NCBI GenBank assembly: GCA_902796885.1
Contig: CADBQY010000092.1
Span: forward strand, 1 to 42,452
Length of the DNA stretch: 42,452 nucleotides
Direction of reading: 5' to 3'
Origin: an uncultured Planctomycetota bacterium
GTDB lineage: Bacteria > Planctomycetota > Planctomycetia > Pirellulales > Thermoguttaceae
The notes beneath the pieces were generated by a model. That model was given only the letters and a program-made list of their open reading frames with translations, searched no databases and was not told the origin of the DNA. Below, piece by piece: positions 1-8,185 of the stretch. Within the stretch, counting starts at the first letter, position 1; every line of letters starts with the position of its first letter. Position numbers and translations under genes: made by a program.

Positions 1-1709
1 ACGAACAGCAAAACGAGCGCCAGAACGCGCCCGGCGCGCGTACGGCCGAGCCGGTCGAGCGCGGGAAGCATCGTCAGAATCCAGAACGGGATCAGCGGAA
101 AGAACCAGCGGAGTCCGCACGTCATTCCGCCGTAACTCCGATCCCCCTGATCTCGGCTGACGTAAAACGCGAAAAAGAAAAGCGCGGTCAGCAGAACGCC
201 GCCGGCAAAAAGGCGGCGTCCTTTCCCCGGCGCGCCGAAAAGCCACACAAACGCCCCCGCCAGGCTCAGCAGCCAGATCGGCGAAAGGGAAAAAAGACCG
301 TGATGTCCCAGGAGGGCGTGGAACGCGTAGACGGCGCGGGAAGGTTCGCCCCGATCGACCCCCTGACGGTCGGACCAGTAGCTCATCCGGGCGCTGCTTG
401 CGTCCCGTTTGGCGTTGGCGGGGAAATAACGGTAGATATACCAGTCGTTCGGATCGAAACTCGTGACCTGAAAGCGGTCGGTCCGATCGGGATGCTCGGC
501 GCGCGCCAGGGCGATATGGTCCCGTTTCATGCCGTAGGCCGGACGGTATGTTCCGTGCGCGATCAGGTTCGTGCCGAAAAACGCCGCCGCGACGACCAAA
601 CCGGTCGGAATCGAAACGAGCGCCGTCCGACTCGGGCAGCGGAAAAGGAGCGCCAGACAGATCAACAGAGCGATCAGCGCCGCCGGAAGTTCGCAGGCGA
701 CCGCCAGAGCGCCGAAAAGCGCGGCGGAGAAAAAGTACCACGCGCCGCGCTCGCCGTCGGCCAGAATCCGCGCGGCGGAATAGAGGGAAATCATGATCGC
801 CGCCGCGCCGGGCAGATGGTTGTTCAGCGTCACGGCGAACGTCGAAAGGAACGTGCCGAAACAGAGCGCGCCGACCGCGAAGAGCTTCGGCCAGTCGGAA
901 GTTTTTTCGTCGGCGCCGCCGAACCGATCGATCAGCCGCCCCATCAGGAACCAGCCGATCACGAGGGGAATCAGGTTGTAGATCACCAGCAGCGCCCGCG
1001 TGACGAGAAACGGATTCTCGCGGAGCGAAAGACCGGTCGTGCGGAGCCAGACCCAATAGACGCCCGCCATCAGAGTCGGCAGGAGGGTCGGTTTGCTCGA
1101 ATAGAGGTAGCCGCTGTAAGGATCGGACGGATCGAACTCTTCGTCGGCCAGACCGTGTTTGACCATATCGATGGTGTCCCAGCCGGGAGTCTCGCGCGCC
1201 TTGTCGACGGCGTAGGGAACCCATTCTTTCATGTATTTGCCCGATTTGCCCCGCGCCGATTCGATCGAGTCGGGAGAGCCGGCGGGCGTGTTGCGGAGAA
1301 CCTCCCCTTTCGTGTAGAAGGGTTTGCGGTTCCCGTCGGCGTCGAGCGGCAGATAGCGATAGACGCGGCTTTCCGGCTCGACCAGAGCGCGGATCGTCAG
1401 CCAGCGGCTCCGGTCGTTTGCGCTGAGGGTCGGGCGCGCCTTCAGCGCGTCGGCGCGCAACCGGACGGCGGCCGCTTTCAGACGCGCCTTGATTTCGGCG
1501 TCGGAAAGACCCTCTTTTTTCAGCTCTTTCGCCTTGTCGCGCAAAGTCTGCGGGATCCGCGCCAGACGGTACTCCTGAACCGCGCGGTCGGGAATCGAAT
1601 CGACGGCCATGATCCGGCCGAAGATGAGTCCGGCGGAAATCGCGATCAGAATGAGCGTGAGACTCTCGCGCAGGCGGGCGGAGGCCGGTCGGGACGATGC
1701 TGGTTCCAT
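1..1709 (-). CDS. Multi-pass membrane protein, GT-C/PMT-like (3' end outside window)
   Basis: The open frame runs on the minus strand from an ATG at 1709 off the left edge, so 569 residues are visible and the C-terminus is missing. The N-terminus has a hydrophobic helix at about residues 17-35. A soluble, charged segment of roughly 170 residues follows, then many hydrophobic helices, with motifs such as YSSKPTLLPTLMAG and GGMTCGLRWFFPLIPF. Large polytopic proteins of this shape are usually lipid-linked sugar transferases of the GT-C fold (PMT/ArnT group) that act at the outer face of the inner membrane. I do not see an unambiguous catalytic Asp-Glu pair, so the enzymatic call is an inference. 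It starts 31 bases after the upstream methyltransferase stop and is probably the last gene visible of a three-gene operon. No strong ribosome site is seen before the ATG. A second GT-C-like protein lies at 28844-30607. Confidence 0.75.
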   Translation of the reverse strand, partial: MEPASSRPASARLRESLTLILIAISAGLIFGRIMAVDSIPDRAVQEYRLARIPQTLRDKAKELKKEGLSDAEIKARLKAAAVRLRADALKARPTLSANDRSRWLTIRALVEPESRVYRYLPLDADGNRKPFYTKGEVLRNTPAGSPDSIESARGKSGKYMKEWVPYAVDKARETPGWDTIDMVKHGLADEEFDPSDPYSGYLYSSKPTLLPTLMAGVYWVWLRTTGLSLRENPFLVTRALLVIYNLIPLVIGWFLMGRLIDRFGGADEKTSDWPKLFAVGALCFGTFLSTFAVTLNNHLPGAAAIMISLYSAARILADGERGAWYFFSAALFGALAVACELPAALIALLICLALLFRCPSRTALVSIPTGLVVAAAFFGTNLIAHGTYRPAYGMKRDHIALARAEHPDRTDRFQVTSFDPNDWYIYRYFPANAKRDASSARMSYWSDRQGVDRGEPSRAVYAFHALLGHHGLFSLSPIWLLSLAGAFVWLFGAPGKGRRLFAGGVLLTALFFFAFYVSRDQGDRSYGGMTCGLRWFFPLIPFWILTMLPALDRLGRTRAGRVLALVLLF

Positions 1710-1740
1710 GAGGGAGATTTTACCGATTCCCGCGCCGAAA

Positions 1741-2592
1741 TCAAGAACGGCTCGTCTGACGACGGAGAAGCGCGTGATAGAAAAGAATCGCGGCGGCGTT
1801 CGAGATGTTCAGACTGTCGGCGATCCCGCGCATCGGCAGGACGATCGCCGCCGAGTCGGGGCCGGTTTTCGACCGGTCGTGCCAGATCGGCGTCAGGCCC
1901 TCGTCTTCGCTCCCCAAAACGATTGCCGTCGCGCCGGTGTAGTCGATTTCCGAATAGGGGAGCGCGGCGTCGCAGATCGCCGCGGCGATCCGGATATGCC
2001 GACTCCGGAGCCACCGAATCGTCTCGTCCGCCGAGGCGGTCACGCAGGGGACGCTGAAAAGAGTGCCGAGACTCGAACGGATCGCGTTCGGATGCCAGAG
2101 GTCGCCGCCGCAGTCGGCCAGAATGATCCCGTCCACGCCGGCGCCGTCGGCCGACCGGAAAACCGCGCCGATATTCCCCGGCTTTTCGATCCGTTCCAAC
2201 ACGCACAAAAGAGGATCGTCGGGAAGTTTCGATTCGAAAAGGTCAAAGTCGCGGCGCGGCGCTTCGGCGAGCGCCAGAACCCCCTCGTTCCGATCGCCGA
2301 ACGCCATTTTGGCAAAAACGCTCCGTTCGACCGGCCAGACGGGAAAACGGTCGCGTTCGAATTCGTCGAGAAGAGCTTTCGCCGGATCCGGCACGGCCGG
2401 GATCCCCTCGGCGCCCCGTTCGACCCTGGCGTAGACTTCGATCAGACGTACCCCCGATTTCCGGGCGCGGTCGATCTCGCGCACGCCGTCGATCAGAAAT
2501 TCGCCGCTCTTGCGGCGGCGTCGGCTTTCGCGCAGGGCGGCGGCGTGCTTCACGCGCGGGTTCGACGCGCTGGTAATCAGAGGTAGAGGCAT
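1741..2592 (-). CDS. TrmH/SpoU-family RNA 2'-O-ribose methyltransferase
   Basis: A 283-residue SPOUT methyltransferase that would transfer a methyl group from S-adenosylmethionine to a ribose 2'-OH in rRNA or tRNA. The N-terminal part (residues 1-100) resembles the substrate-binding domain that precedes the knot, with the family-like opening ITSASNPRVKHAAAL. The three SpoU motifs are present: motif 1 around residues 138-150 (KPGNIGAVFRSADG, Asn140 as the usual catalytic-site Asn), motif 2 at about 222-234 (AIVLGSEDEGL) and motif 3 at about 250-267 (VLPMRGIADSLNISNAAA). This is a normal length for the two-domain group. The start follows the upstream lipoprotein stop by one base, which suggests coupled translation. 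The exact target nucleotide cannot be read from sequence, so no gene symbol is given. Confidence 0.92.
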   Translation of the reverse strand: MPLPLITSASNPRVKHAAALRESRRRRKSGEFLIDGVREIDRARKSGVRLIEVYARVERGAEGIPAVPDPAKALLDEFERDRFPVWPVERSVFAKMAFGDRNEGVLALAEAPRRDFDLFESKLPDDPLLCVLERIEKPGNIGAVFRSADGAGVDGIILADCGGDLWHPNAIRSSLGTLFSVPCVTASADETIRWLRSRHIRIAAAICDAALPYSEIDYTGATAIVLGSEDEGLTPIWHDRSKTGPDSAAIVLPMRGIADSLNISNAAAILFYHALLRRQTSRS

Positions 2593-2593
2593 C

Positions 2594-3292
2594 TCATCTC
2601 ATTCGCGCCACGTCGTTGTCGAGCGCGACTTTCTCGTGCGGGTCGTAGGGATAGAAGCAGCAGCCGATCTCGTCGGCGAGCTTCACCGTATAGAGGGTCT
2701 GGAACCGCTCTTCGAGCATGTCGCCGACCGCGACCGGCGTGTTCGGCGGATAGACGTATTGCGGCAGCGATTTCGAACAGACGATCTCGCCGGTATCGAC
2801 TTTCACCAGTCGAACGTTCACGTGCGCTTTCCCCTGGAGATACTGCGGGGAGTGATGAATGTTGAACGAGTCGATATCGACCCCGAAGACGTAGTCCGCC
2901 CCAAGTTTCGCCCCCATCTTTTCGAAACTCTCGTTGGCGTACTCCGACTCGTCGAAAAAGGAATCGACCTTGTCGATCGGGATCCATTCGAGTTTCTTCT
3001 TTTCGTCGAGTTTATCCGAAAGCGCCTTGGTCAGGGCGACCGACAGCATCTTGCTCGGATCGTCGATCCCGAAAAGGGTCTGGTACGGCGATCGGCAGAT
3101 CACGACCATCTTCGAATGTTTCGGGATCTCCTTGATTTCCTTCTTGAACTCCGGATCGACGTCGTTCCCCTTGATCAGATACGCCGCCGTAAAAAGCGCG
3201 TTGGCGCACCCCGAAACGCCGACGAGCATCATGAGAAGAAGCGCCAGCGCGACGATGCGAACGGATCGGACGTGATTCTCTGTTTTAGCCAT
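2594..3292 (-). CDS. Predicted lipoprotein of unknown function
   Basis: A 232-residue protein with a basic N-terminus, a hydrophobic stretch (residues 13-26) and a lipobox ending in GVSGC with Cys29, so it should be lipidated and membrane-anchored. The mature part has alternating charged and hydrophobic segments, including SKMVVICRSPYQTLFGI and GADYVFGVDIDSFNI. It resembles lipoproteins that carry a small alpha/beta domain used in outer-membrane or envelope biogenesis, but I recognise no named family. The start is supported by AAGGAG seven bases upstream of the ATG. It is the first gene of the operon with the RNA methyltransferase (one-base gap) and the membrane protein at 1-1709. A TAATCG direct-repeat motif lies 31-46 bases upstream. 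Confidence 0.8.
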   Translation of the reverse strand: MAKTENHVRSVRIVALALLLMMLVGVSGCANALFTAAYLIKGNDVDPEFKKEIKEIPKHSKMVVICRSPYQTLFGIDDPSKMLSVALTKALSDKLDEKKKLEWIPIDKVDSFFDESEYANESFEKMGAKLGADYVFGVDIDSFNIHHSPQYLQGKAHVNVRLVKVDTGEIVCSKSLPQYVYPPNTPVAVGDMLEERFQTLYTVKLADEIGCCFYPYDPHEKVALDNDVARMR

Positions 3293-3322
3293 TTTATACT
3301 CCTTGTCCCCCGGATTCCCTCC

Positions 3323-3338
3323 TAATCGTTATAATCGG
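3323..3338. promoter_or_regulatory. TAATCG direct-repeat motif, site 1
   Basis: The sequence TAATCGTTATAATCGG holds two TAATCG units nine bases apart and sits just upstream of the lipoprotein gene (start 3292). Closely related 16-mers occur at 12629-12644 and 15691-15706, also in promoter regions. It could be a regulator site or a promoter -10 region; neither is proven. Confidence 0.3.
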
Positions 3339-3456
3339 CACAACCGGACCAAAACTTTAGATGGGAAAAAGAAAGAGTCTGTTAAAACAGGATAAACTTT
3401 GCGGCCCGAACGGTTTCCCGCGCGGGCCGCGCCGAGGTCGGAACGGGATCCTCCCG

Positions 3457-5643
3457 TTACGGCGCCGGCAGAAGTCCTTCCCAGCGGACGCGCCATCCTT
3501 CGGCGGGGAACCCGGGCGCGGTCTCGTGCACCCCGTCCGAAGGCGGATCGGGGGGCGACATCGCGTCGGTCTCGCTCTCCCACCCGGCGGCCATCATCGC
3601 CACGGCGTAGAGGAGCCCGCCGTTCCCCGGCAGGTAGGGGCACGGCCCGCCGGTATTGACCCCTCGGCCGTCGTAGGCGTTTCGCTCGTGGTCCGAAAGG
3701 AGAAAATCGACCGCCAGATCCGGGTCGCCCAGCCGCGCCGCCGCCATGGCGGTCCACGGGAAATCCCAGCCCCAGCACCGGCTCCAGTCCCATCGGCGGA
3801 TCACCTCGCCGAGCGTGGCGCGGGCGGTCTCGGGATCCTGTCCCTCCAGAGGGGGAAACTGACCGAACGCGCCGATCAGATCGGGATGTTCCCATTCCTT
3901 CCAGACCGGCCAGTCGGCGGTACGCAGATAGAGCCCGTTCTCCCCTTTCGGCAGAGGCGCCATCGAACGGGCGATTCGGTCCCATTCGGCGTTTGGCGTC
4001 TCGTCCAGGCGGCGGCGCCATCGGTTCGCCCAGCGGAGTCCGAGCTGCCAATAGGCAAGGTCATACGCGGTGTCGGACGCGAAGCCGACTTCGCTGGGCG
4101 GCATCACCGGCGAAAGGTGATAAAAGCCGTCTTCCCCCAACAGCGCATAGTCGGCCATATAGAGCGCGGTTCCTTCGACGAGATCGGCCCACCGCTCGAG
4201 CGTCGCGCGGCTCGGCCGGGCGCGGTAATCGAGTTCGGCGAAAAAGATCGGGTGCGGCTCTTTCCAGAGAAGAACCTGGTTCCCGGTCCACGGCGCGGTC
4301 CGACCTTCCGGCCCGAGACATTTCTGCCACTGATATCCGCTCATGTCCAACTGCGCGGCCAGACGGCGCGCCGGCTCTTTGAACTTTTCGTAGACCCGCA
4401 GCGGCCGGTCCGCCTCGTCGGCGCGTCCCCAAAGAAACCAGTGCGCCAGATGCCACCAGGCCATCTCCATGTGGAATCGTCCGCGCCACTGGTCGAGGGA
4501 AAGGAGCCCTCCCTCCGACGGCGGATAGCTCCCCGACGCGCTCGTCTTCATCAGGTACTGCGAAAGGACAATCCGCCGTTCCAACTCGAACCAACGCGGG
4601 TCGGTACTCCCGGAAAGGTCGATCGCGCCCCCCTTTTGCCAGTACGCCTCCCACCGCGCGGCCGAGACGCGCCGCGCCCCCTCGAAATAAGAAGGGGGCG
4701 TCCCAGCCGCCGGCGGCCGCGGCGCGCCGGCCGGCGCGAAAGATTCTTCTTCTTCGGATGAGAGCGGCCGGCCGGCGGGGGCGAGATCGCCGAACGAAAC
4801 CGCCGCGTCGAGCCGCTCGCCGCCGGCGGCGAGCAGAAACGCGTTCCCGCCGCACCGGGACACTTTGACTTTCCCGTCGCCGGCGATACAGACGGTGTAG
4901 TCGAAGTTGCCGAACGCGCTTTCGCCGAACCGGCGTTCAAGACGCGTCAGCCCCCGCTCCTGCGAAACGAGTTCCGTCCGGTGCAGATCGTCGGCGTCGA
5001 ATCGGCCCGCCCACTTCTCCTCGTCTGAGGTCGGATAGGGAAAATCGACGACGACCGCCAATTCGCCGGAAGCCAGCGCGGGGGACGTCGCGCAAAAGGC
5101 GACCGAGGCGTCCGCGCCGACCGCGGTGACGACCGTCACCGTCTCGCCGCGAAACGTCCATTCGGCGCGATGTACCCCGGTCCAGAGGTCGAGATCGCGC
5201 GAAAGACCCGTAATCTCGTCCGGCGCGATCGGCGTACCGTCCCCGTGTGTAAATCGAATCCGCCCCAGGTTCATTCGGTGAAGCGAGTCGGTCATCCATT
5301 CGAAAAGATCGGCTTTCCCCTCGGGAAAAACGTCCGGTCCCGTATTGCGCCCGATTTGAAACGTTCCCGTTTCGGGCACGTCGTCCGCCGTCCGTCCTTC
5401 GGGCAGAGGAACGGCGAACCAGCCCCGGTGGTCGAAAATCGAACCGGCGAACGTCTGCAGTCCCGTGCCGTCGGCGTTAAAACAGAACTCGCCGTCGGCC
5501 AGAGGGACGGTCATTTCCGCCGAATCGGAGACGACGTTGTGCCGCGTCACGATCGCGCGGCGGTCGAGACGGTCGGCCGCAAAGACCAAACTCTGGACGG
5601 CCGACAAGGCAAGAGATACGAGAAAAAGAAGGTTGTGTTTCAT
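3457..5643 (-). CDS. Secreted six-hairpin glycosidase, GH65-like
   Basis: A 728-residue protein with a signal peptide (residues 1-22, ending LVFAA). The first half (about 25-320) looks like the beta-sandwich domain that precedes the catalytic barrel in GH65-type enzymes. The second half has the aromatic-rich helices of an (alpha/alpha)6 barrel. The most family-like segment is residues 386-407 (core HMEMAWWHLAHWFLWGR), which resembles the HLEMHWWHxxHFxLWxR pattern I recall in bacterial GH65-like and protein-glucosylgalactosylhydroxylysine glucosidase-like proteins; Glu393 is a candidate functional acid. The substrate cannot be assigned. It should act in the periplasm or outside the cell. The start codon overlaps the hemC stop as ATGA (5640-5643), so translation is probably coupled to hemC, although the functions are unrelated. 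Confidence 0.75.
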   Translation of the reverse strand: MKHNLLFLVSLALSAVQSLVFAADRLDRRAIVTRHNVVSDSAEMTVPLADGEFCFNADGTGLQTFAGSIFDHRGWFAVPLPEGRTADDVPETGTFQIGRNTGPDVFPEGKADLFEWMTDSLHRMNLGRIRFTHGDGTPIAPDEITGLSRDLDLWTGVHRAEWTFRGETVTVVTAVGADASVAFCATSPALASGELAVVVDFPYPTSDEEKWAGRFDADDLHRTELVSQERGLTRLERRFGESAFGNFDYTVCIAGDGKVKVSRCGGNAFLLAAGGERLDAAVSFGDLAPAGRPLSSEEEESFAPAGAPRPPAAGTPPSYFEGARRVSAARWEAYWQKGGAIDLSGSTDPRWFELERRIVLSQYLMKTSASGSYPPSEGGLLSLDQWRGRFHMEMAWWHLAHWFLWGRADEADRPLRVYEKFKEPARRLAAQLDMSGYQWQKCLGPEGRTAPWTGNQVLLWKEPHPIFFAELDYRARPSRATLERWADLVEGTALYMADYALLGEDGFYHLSPVMPPSEVGFASDTAYDLAYWQLGLRWANRWRRRLDETPNAEWDRIARSMAPLPKGENGLYLRTADWPVWKEWEHPDLIGAFGQFPPLEGQDPETARATLGEVIRRWDWSRCWGWDFPWTAMAAARLGDPDLAVDFLLSDHERNAYDGRGVNTGGPCPYLPGNGGLLYAVAMMAAGWESETDAMSPPDPPSDGVHETAPGFPAEGWRVRWEGLLPAP

Positions 5644-6596
5644 CGCTGTTTTCCTTCCCGCAGGCGGCGGACTTCGCCGAGGATCGACTCGACCTCCGGC
5701 GAGACGATCCGCTCGGCGGCGGTTTGGCCGAGACGGCGCGCGGCGTCGGGGTCGAGTCCCGGCTCGCCGGCGAGCCGGACGTCGTATTGCCGGCTCCCGT
5801 CGAGCGAAAGGATCCGCCCGTCGAGTGTCAGGCGGCCGTTCTCAAATCGGGCGTACGCGCCGATCGGCGCGATACAGCCGCCCCGCAGCGCCGAAAGGAA
5901 CGCGCGTTCGGCGGTGACCGCGGCGTAGTTGTCGCGGCGGTTGACCTTTCGCAGGAGTTCGAGCGCGGCGCCGTCGTCGGCGCGGCATTCCAGGCCGAGA
6001 GCCCCCTGTCCCGGCGCGGGGAGAAATTCGGGAGGCGCCAGACGCCGCGCGTCGGTGATCCGGCCGCCGAATCCGAGCCGCTTGAGTCCCGCCGCTGCCA
6101 GAATCACCGCGTCGTAGTCGCCGGCGTCGAGCTTTTTCAGACGCGTTTCGACGTTCCCGCGCAAGTCGTCGATCCGGATCTCTTTCCCCCGAAGCCGATA
6201 CGCCAGCTGGCATCGGCGCCGGAGACTCCCCGTGCCGACCCGCGCGCCGCGCGGCAGGTCGCCGGGATCGCCGTATTTCACGCTCACGAAAACGTCGCTC
6301 ACGTCTTCCCGGTCGAGCGTGGCGGCGAAGAAAAGACCCGGAACGGGGTCGACCGGCAGGTCTTTGAGCGAATGGACCGCCAGGTCGATCCGGCGGTCGA
6401 GAAGCGCCAGCTGAATCTCTTTGGCGAAGACCCCTTCCGCGCCCAAATTGACGATCGCGTCGTTTCGGTTCCGGTCTCCCGCGGTTTTGATATGAACGAT
6501 CTCGACGTCGACCGATTCCTTTTCAAGCTCCCGCCGGACTCGATCGGCCTGCCAGAGCGCCAGCGCGCTCGAACGCGTTCCTATTCTCAGTTTCAT
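5640..6596 (-). CDS. hemC: Hydroxymethylbilane synthase (porphobilinogen deaminase)
   Basis: A 318-residue cytosolic enzyme that joins four porphobilinogen molecules into hydroxymethylbilane in tetrapyrrole (haem) synthesis. The N-terminus KLRIGTRSSALALWQA is typical. The HSLKDLP motif carries the catalytic Asp79, and GSLRRRCQL plus RGNVETRL supply the basic residues that hold the growing chain. ALRGGCIAPIGA contains Cys241, the attachment point of the dipyrromethane cofactor. Length is normal for the family. A promoter with TTTTCA and TATACT 17 bases apart lies about 60 bases upstream. The gene overlaps the glycosidase downstream by four bases. No other haem gene is in the window. Confidence 0.97.
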   Translation of the reverse strand: MKLRIGTRSSALALWQADRVRRELEKESVDVEIVHIKTAGDRNRNDAIVNLGAEGVFAKEIQLALLDRRIDLAVHSLKDLPVDPVPGLFFAATLDREDVSDVFVSVKYGDPGDLPRGARVGTGSLRRRCQLAYRLRGKEIRIDDLRGNVETRLKKLDAGDYDAVILAAAGLKRLGFGGRITDARRLAPPEFLPAPGQGALGLECRADDGAALELLRKVNRRDNYAAVTAERAFLSALRGGCIAPIGAYARFENGRLTLDGRILSLDGSRQYDVRLAGEPGLDPDAARRLGQTAAERIVSPEVESILGEVRRLREGKQR

Positions 6597-6655
6597 GATT
6601 CTGTTCGCGGTTTTGATCTCTTCCTGTCCGTCGAAAAGAACGGACTTCCACTAAA

Positions 6656-6684
6656 AGTATAGAAGAAAAGACCCCGCCTGAAAA
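6656..6684 (-). promoter_or_regulatory. Predicted promoter of hemC
   Basis: Read on the minus strand, TTTTCA (6684-6679) and TATACT (6661-6656) are separated by 17 bases. The predicted transcript starts near 6649 and leaves a leader of about 50 bases before the hemC ATG at 6596. Confidence 0.55.
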
Positions 6685-6686
6685 GT

Positions 6687-6711
6687 CCGCGGCCGCGTCC
6701 GCGAGCCGCGG
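6687..6711 (-). terminator. Possible terminator downstream of the site-2 protease gene
   Basis: On the minus strand a 7-bp GC stem (6705-6711 with 6687-6693) is followed by ACTTTT. The T tract is short and overlaps the -35 box of the hemC promoter, so this is only a weak call. Confidence 0.35.
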
Positions 6712-6765
6712 CGGGCGATAGTTCCCGTCGTTTATTTACCCTGGCCGGGCGCCTCGTTGGGCGCC

Positions 6766-6890
6766 GCGTGGGGTTTCTCTTGTTCCGGATCCGCGCGGGA
6801 TTTCTCTTGTTCCGTGTCCGCGTGGGGTTTCTCTTGTTCCGGATCCGCGCGGGATTTCTCTTGTTCCGTGTCCGCGCGGGTTTCTCTTGC
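6766..6890. repeat. 27-bp tandem repeat (four full units plus a partial) after the site-2 protease stop
   Basis: Units start at 6766, 6793, 6820 and 6847, with a partial fifth at 6874. They alternate between two variants (unit 1 equals unit 3, unit 2 equals unit 4), so there is a 54-bp higher-order period. On the minus strand the frame one step away from the protease reads a charged nine-residue repeat of the type ADTEQEKSR / ADPEQEKPH, ending at a stop at 6732. The protease frame itself hits TAG at 6890-6892. The period is a multiple of three, which fits a coding origin. It may be a detached C-terminal tail (frameshift) or noncoding repeat DNA. Confidence 0.9.
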
Positions 6891-7822
6891 TACCGCCAAC
6901 CGAAAAGATCGCTCTCCGGCGCCGGTTCGGCGATATTCAGGGAATAGAGAGGTTTGCGGTCCGATTTCGGAATCTCCGGTTCCGAAATCGGGTTCGGCGT
7001 AAAACCGATCAGAAGGAACGCCAGGGTCAGCCAGCCCAGGATCGTTCGGCCTTTCCCGAGCGGCAACGCGTCGTCGGCGGTCGGCGGATGGTGAATTCCC
7101 AGAAGGGTGACCAAAACGAGCATCAGCGTCCACTGCCACGCGCCGGTCAGAACGACCGCGCAGACGACCAGGACGAAAAGAATCCGCACCGCCGGACGGG
7201 CGCGCCGTTTCAGAAGGGCGTAAAAGACATGCCCGCCGTCAAGCTGGCCGAGCGGAAAGAGGTTGAGCGAGGTGATAAAGAGTCCGGTCCACGCCGCCAT
7301 CCCGATCGGATGGAGAACCAGGTCGACGGAAGGGTCGCTCCGATCGAAAAAGAAAGACGAAACCCAGCGGAACAGGAGCGGTTCGCCGAAGATCAGCGTG
7401 CCGGGCCCCGGGGTGATCTCGGCGAGCGACGAAGAGGCCACGCCGAGCACCAGAAAGAGAAGGGTCGGCGCCAGGCCCGCCAGCGGGCCGGTGATCCCGA
7501 TGTCGAAAAGAGCGCGGATATTCGGAATCCGCCGATCGAGGGTGATGACCGCCCCCATCGTGCCGAACGGGGGGAACGGAACCGGAATGAACCAGGGGAA
7601 CGAGGAGCGGACCCCGTAACGCCGCGCCTGGAAAAAATGCCCCGCCTCGTGACAGGTCAGGATGATCAGAAGCGGAACCGAGAACCAAAGTCCCGAAAAG
7701 AACGAGCCGCCGGCGTAGAGAGAACCGACCCACGTGGTCGAAATCCAGGTCAGGACGTACATCAAAACCGGCAGAAAGAGACGGCGCCGCTTTTTGGGGG
7801 GATAAGGTGCGTCCTGTGACAT
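6890..7822 (-). CDS. Site-2 protease family (M50) intramembrane metalloprotease
   Basis: A 310-residue polytopic membrane protein. The zinc-binding motif HEAGH lies at residues 58-62 in the second hydrophobic segment, and the second metal ligand motif LDGGH at 194-198, the standard pair of S2P-type intramembrane proteases. GPLAGL at about 112-117 matches the conserved loop of the group. It would cut membrane-embedded substrates, often regulatory anti-sigma factors, but no substrate is visible nearby. I chose the ATG at 7822 (preceded by GAGG) over a GTG ten codons upstream, which falls beside a terminator T tract. The coding frame ends at TAG just before the 27-bp repeat array. A one-base shift would extend the protein by about 55 charged residues, so the C-terminus may be truncated. 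Confidence 0.93.
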   Translation of the reverse strand: MSQDAPYPPKKRRRLFLPVLMYVLTWISTTWVGSLYAGGSFFSGLWFSVPLLIILTCHEAGHFFQARRYGVRSSFPWFIPVPFPPFGTMGAVITLDRRIPNIRALFDIGITGPLAGLAPTLLFLVLGVASSSLAEITPGPGTLIFGEPLLFRWVSSFFFDRSDPSVDLVLHPIGMAAWTGLFITSLNLFPLGQLDGGHVFYALLKRRARPAVRILFVLVVCAVVLTGAWQWTLMLVLVTLLGIHHPPTADDALPLGKGRTILGWLTLAFLLIGFTPNPISEPEIPKSDRKPLYSLNIAEPAPESDLFGWR

Positions 7823-7842
7823 CGATGGCGCCTCGGTTCTTT

Positions 7843-7872
7843 GAAAAAACACCCCCGCGCCGCGCGCGGGGG
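7843..7872 (-). terminator. Rho-independent terminator of the sat operon
   Basis: On the minus strand a perfect 9-bp GC stem (7872-7864 with 7860-7852, three-base loop) is followed by TGTTTTTTC. It lies 35 bases beyond the stop of the small membrane protein gene and closes that transcription unit. Confidence 0.8.
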
Positions 7873-7906
7873 AAGAAAACGTCCGTTCGGGAAAACACGC
7901 CGCGCG

Positions 7907-8179
7907 CTACCGCGCCGCCTTCCCGTCGGGAGAGATCGATTCGGCCAGTTCGGGCGAAAGGATCGGCAGACTCTTCGGGTTCACGCTCTCGCGGCGGTAC
8001 GACTGAGCGCGCCGTTTCGCCCGGTCGCGTTCCATGACGGTTTTCATGACCGCCTTCGACTCGGCGCACGCGCAGCGGCGCTTACGCGCCCGCCCCGTCA
8101 GGGCGGCCAGCGAAAGCGCCAGCGCGAAGAGTCCGAACGCGGCGCACGAAACCAGAATCGTCGCGAGCAAGTTTTCCAT
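7907..8179 (-). CDS. Small single-pass membrane protein with a C-A-C motif
   Basis: A 90-residue protein with one hydrophobic helix (about residues 5-28), then a basic cluster with CAC (GRARKRRCACAESKA) and a charged tail. The ATG is six bases after the sat stop, so it is probably co-translated with sat, and a strong terminator follows it. A membrane helix followed by closely spaced cysteines is reminiscent of NqrM-type maturation factors, but the diagnostic residues of that family are not convincing, so I leave the function open. Its placement, coupling and terminator support that it is a real gene. Confidence 0.6.
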   Translation of the reverse strand: MENLLATILVSCAAFGLFALALSLAALTGRARKRRCACAESKAVMKTVMERDRAKRRAQSYRRESVNPKSLPILSPELAESISPDGKAAR

Positions 8180-8185
8180 TCCGTA

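Noticed and set aside
300-2057. Long plus-strand open frame (585 codons) opposite the membrane protein and methyltransferase genes
   Set aside because: The product is Arg/Gly/Pro-rich without any family motif, and the minus strand codes recognisable proteins. High GC makes long antisense frames common.
3361-4761. 466-codon plus-strand open frame opposite the glycosidase gene
   Set aside because: No family features, biased composition, and the minus strand has a signal peptide and barrel motifs.
6766-6890. CRISPR array
   Set aside because: Units are directly adjacent with no spacers, and no cas gene is present. The same applies to the 21-bp array at 30793-30855.
6757-7002. Plus-strand frame with a repeated FSCSGSARD peptide
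   Set aside because: It is only the reverse reading of the 27-bp repeat and has no ribosome site or neighbour support.
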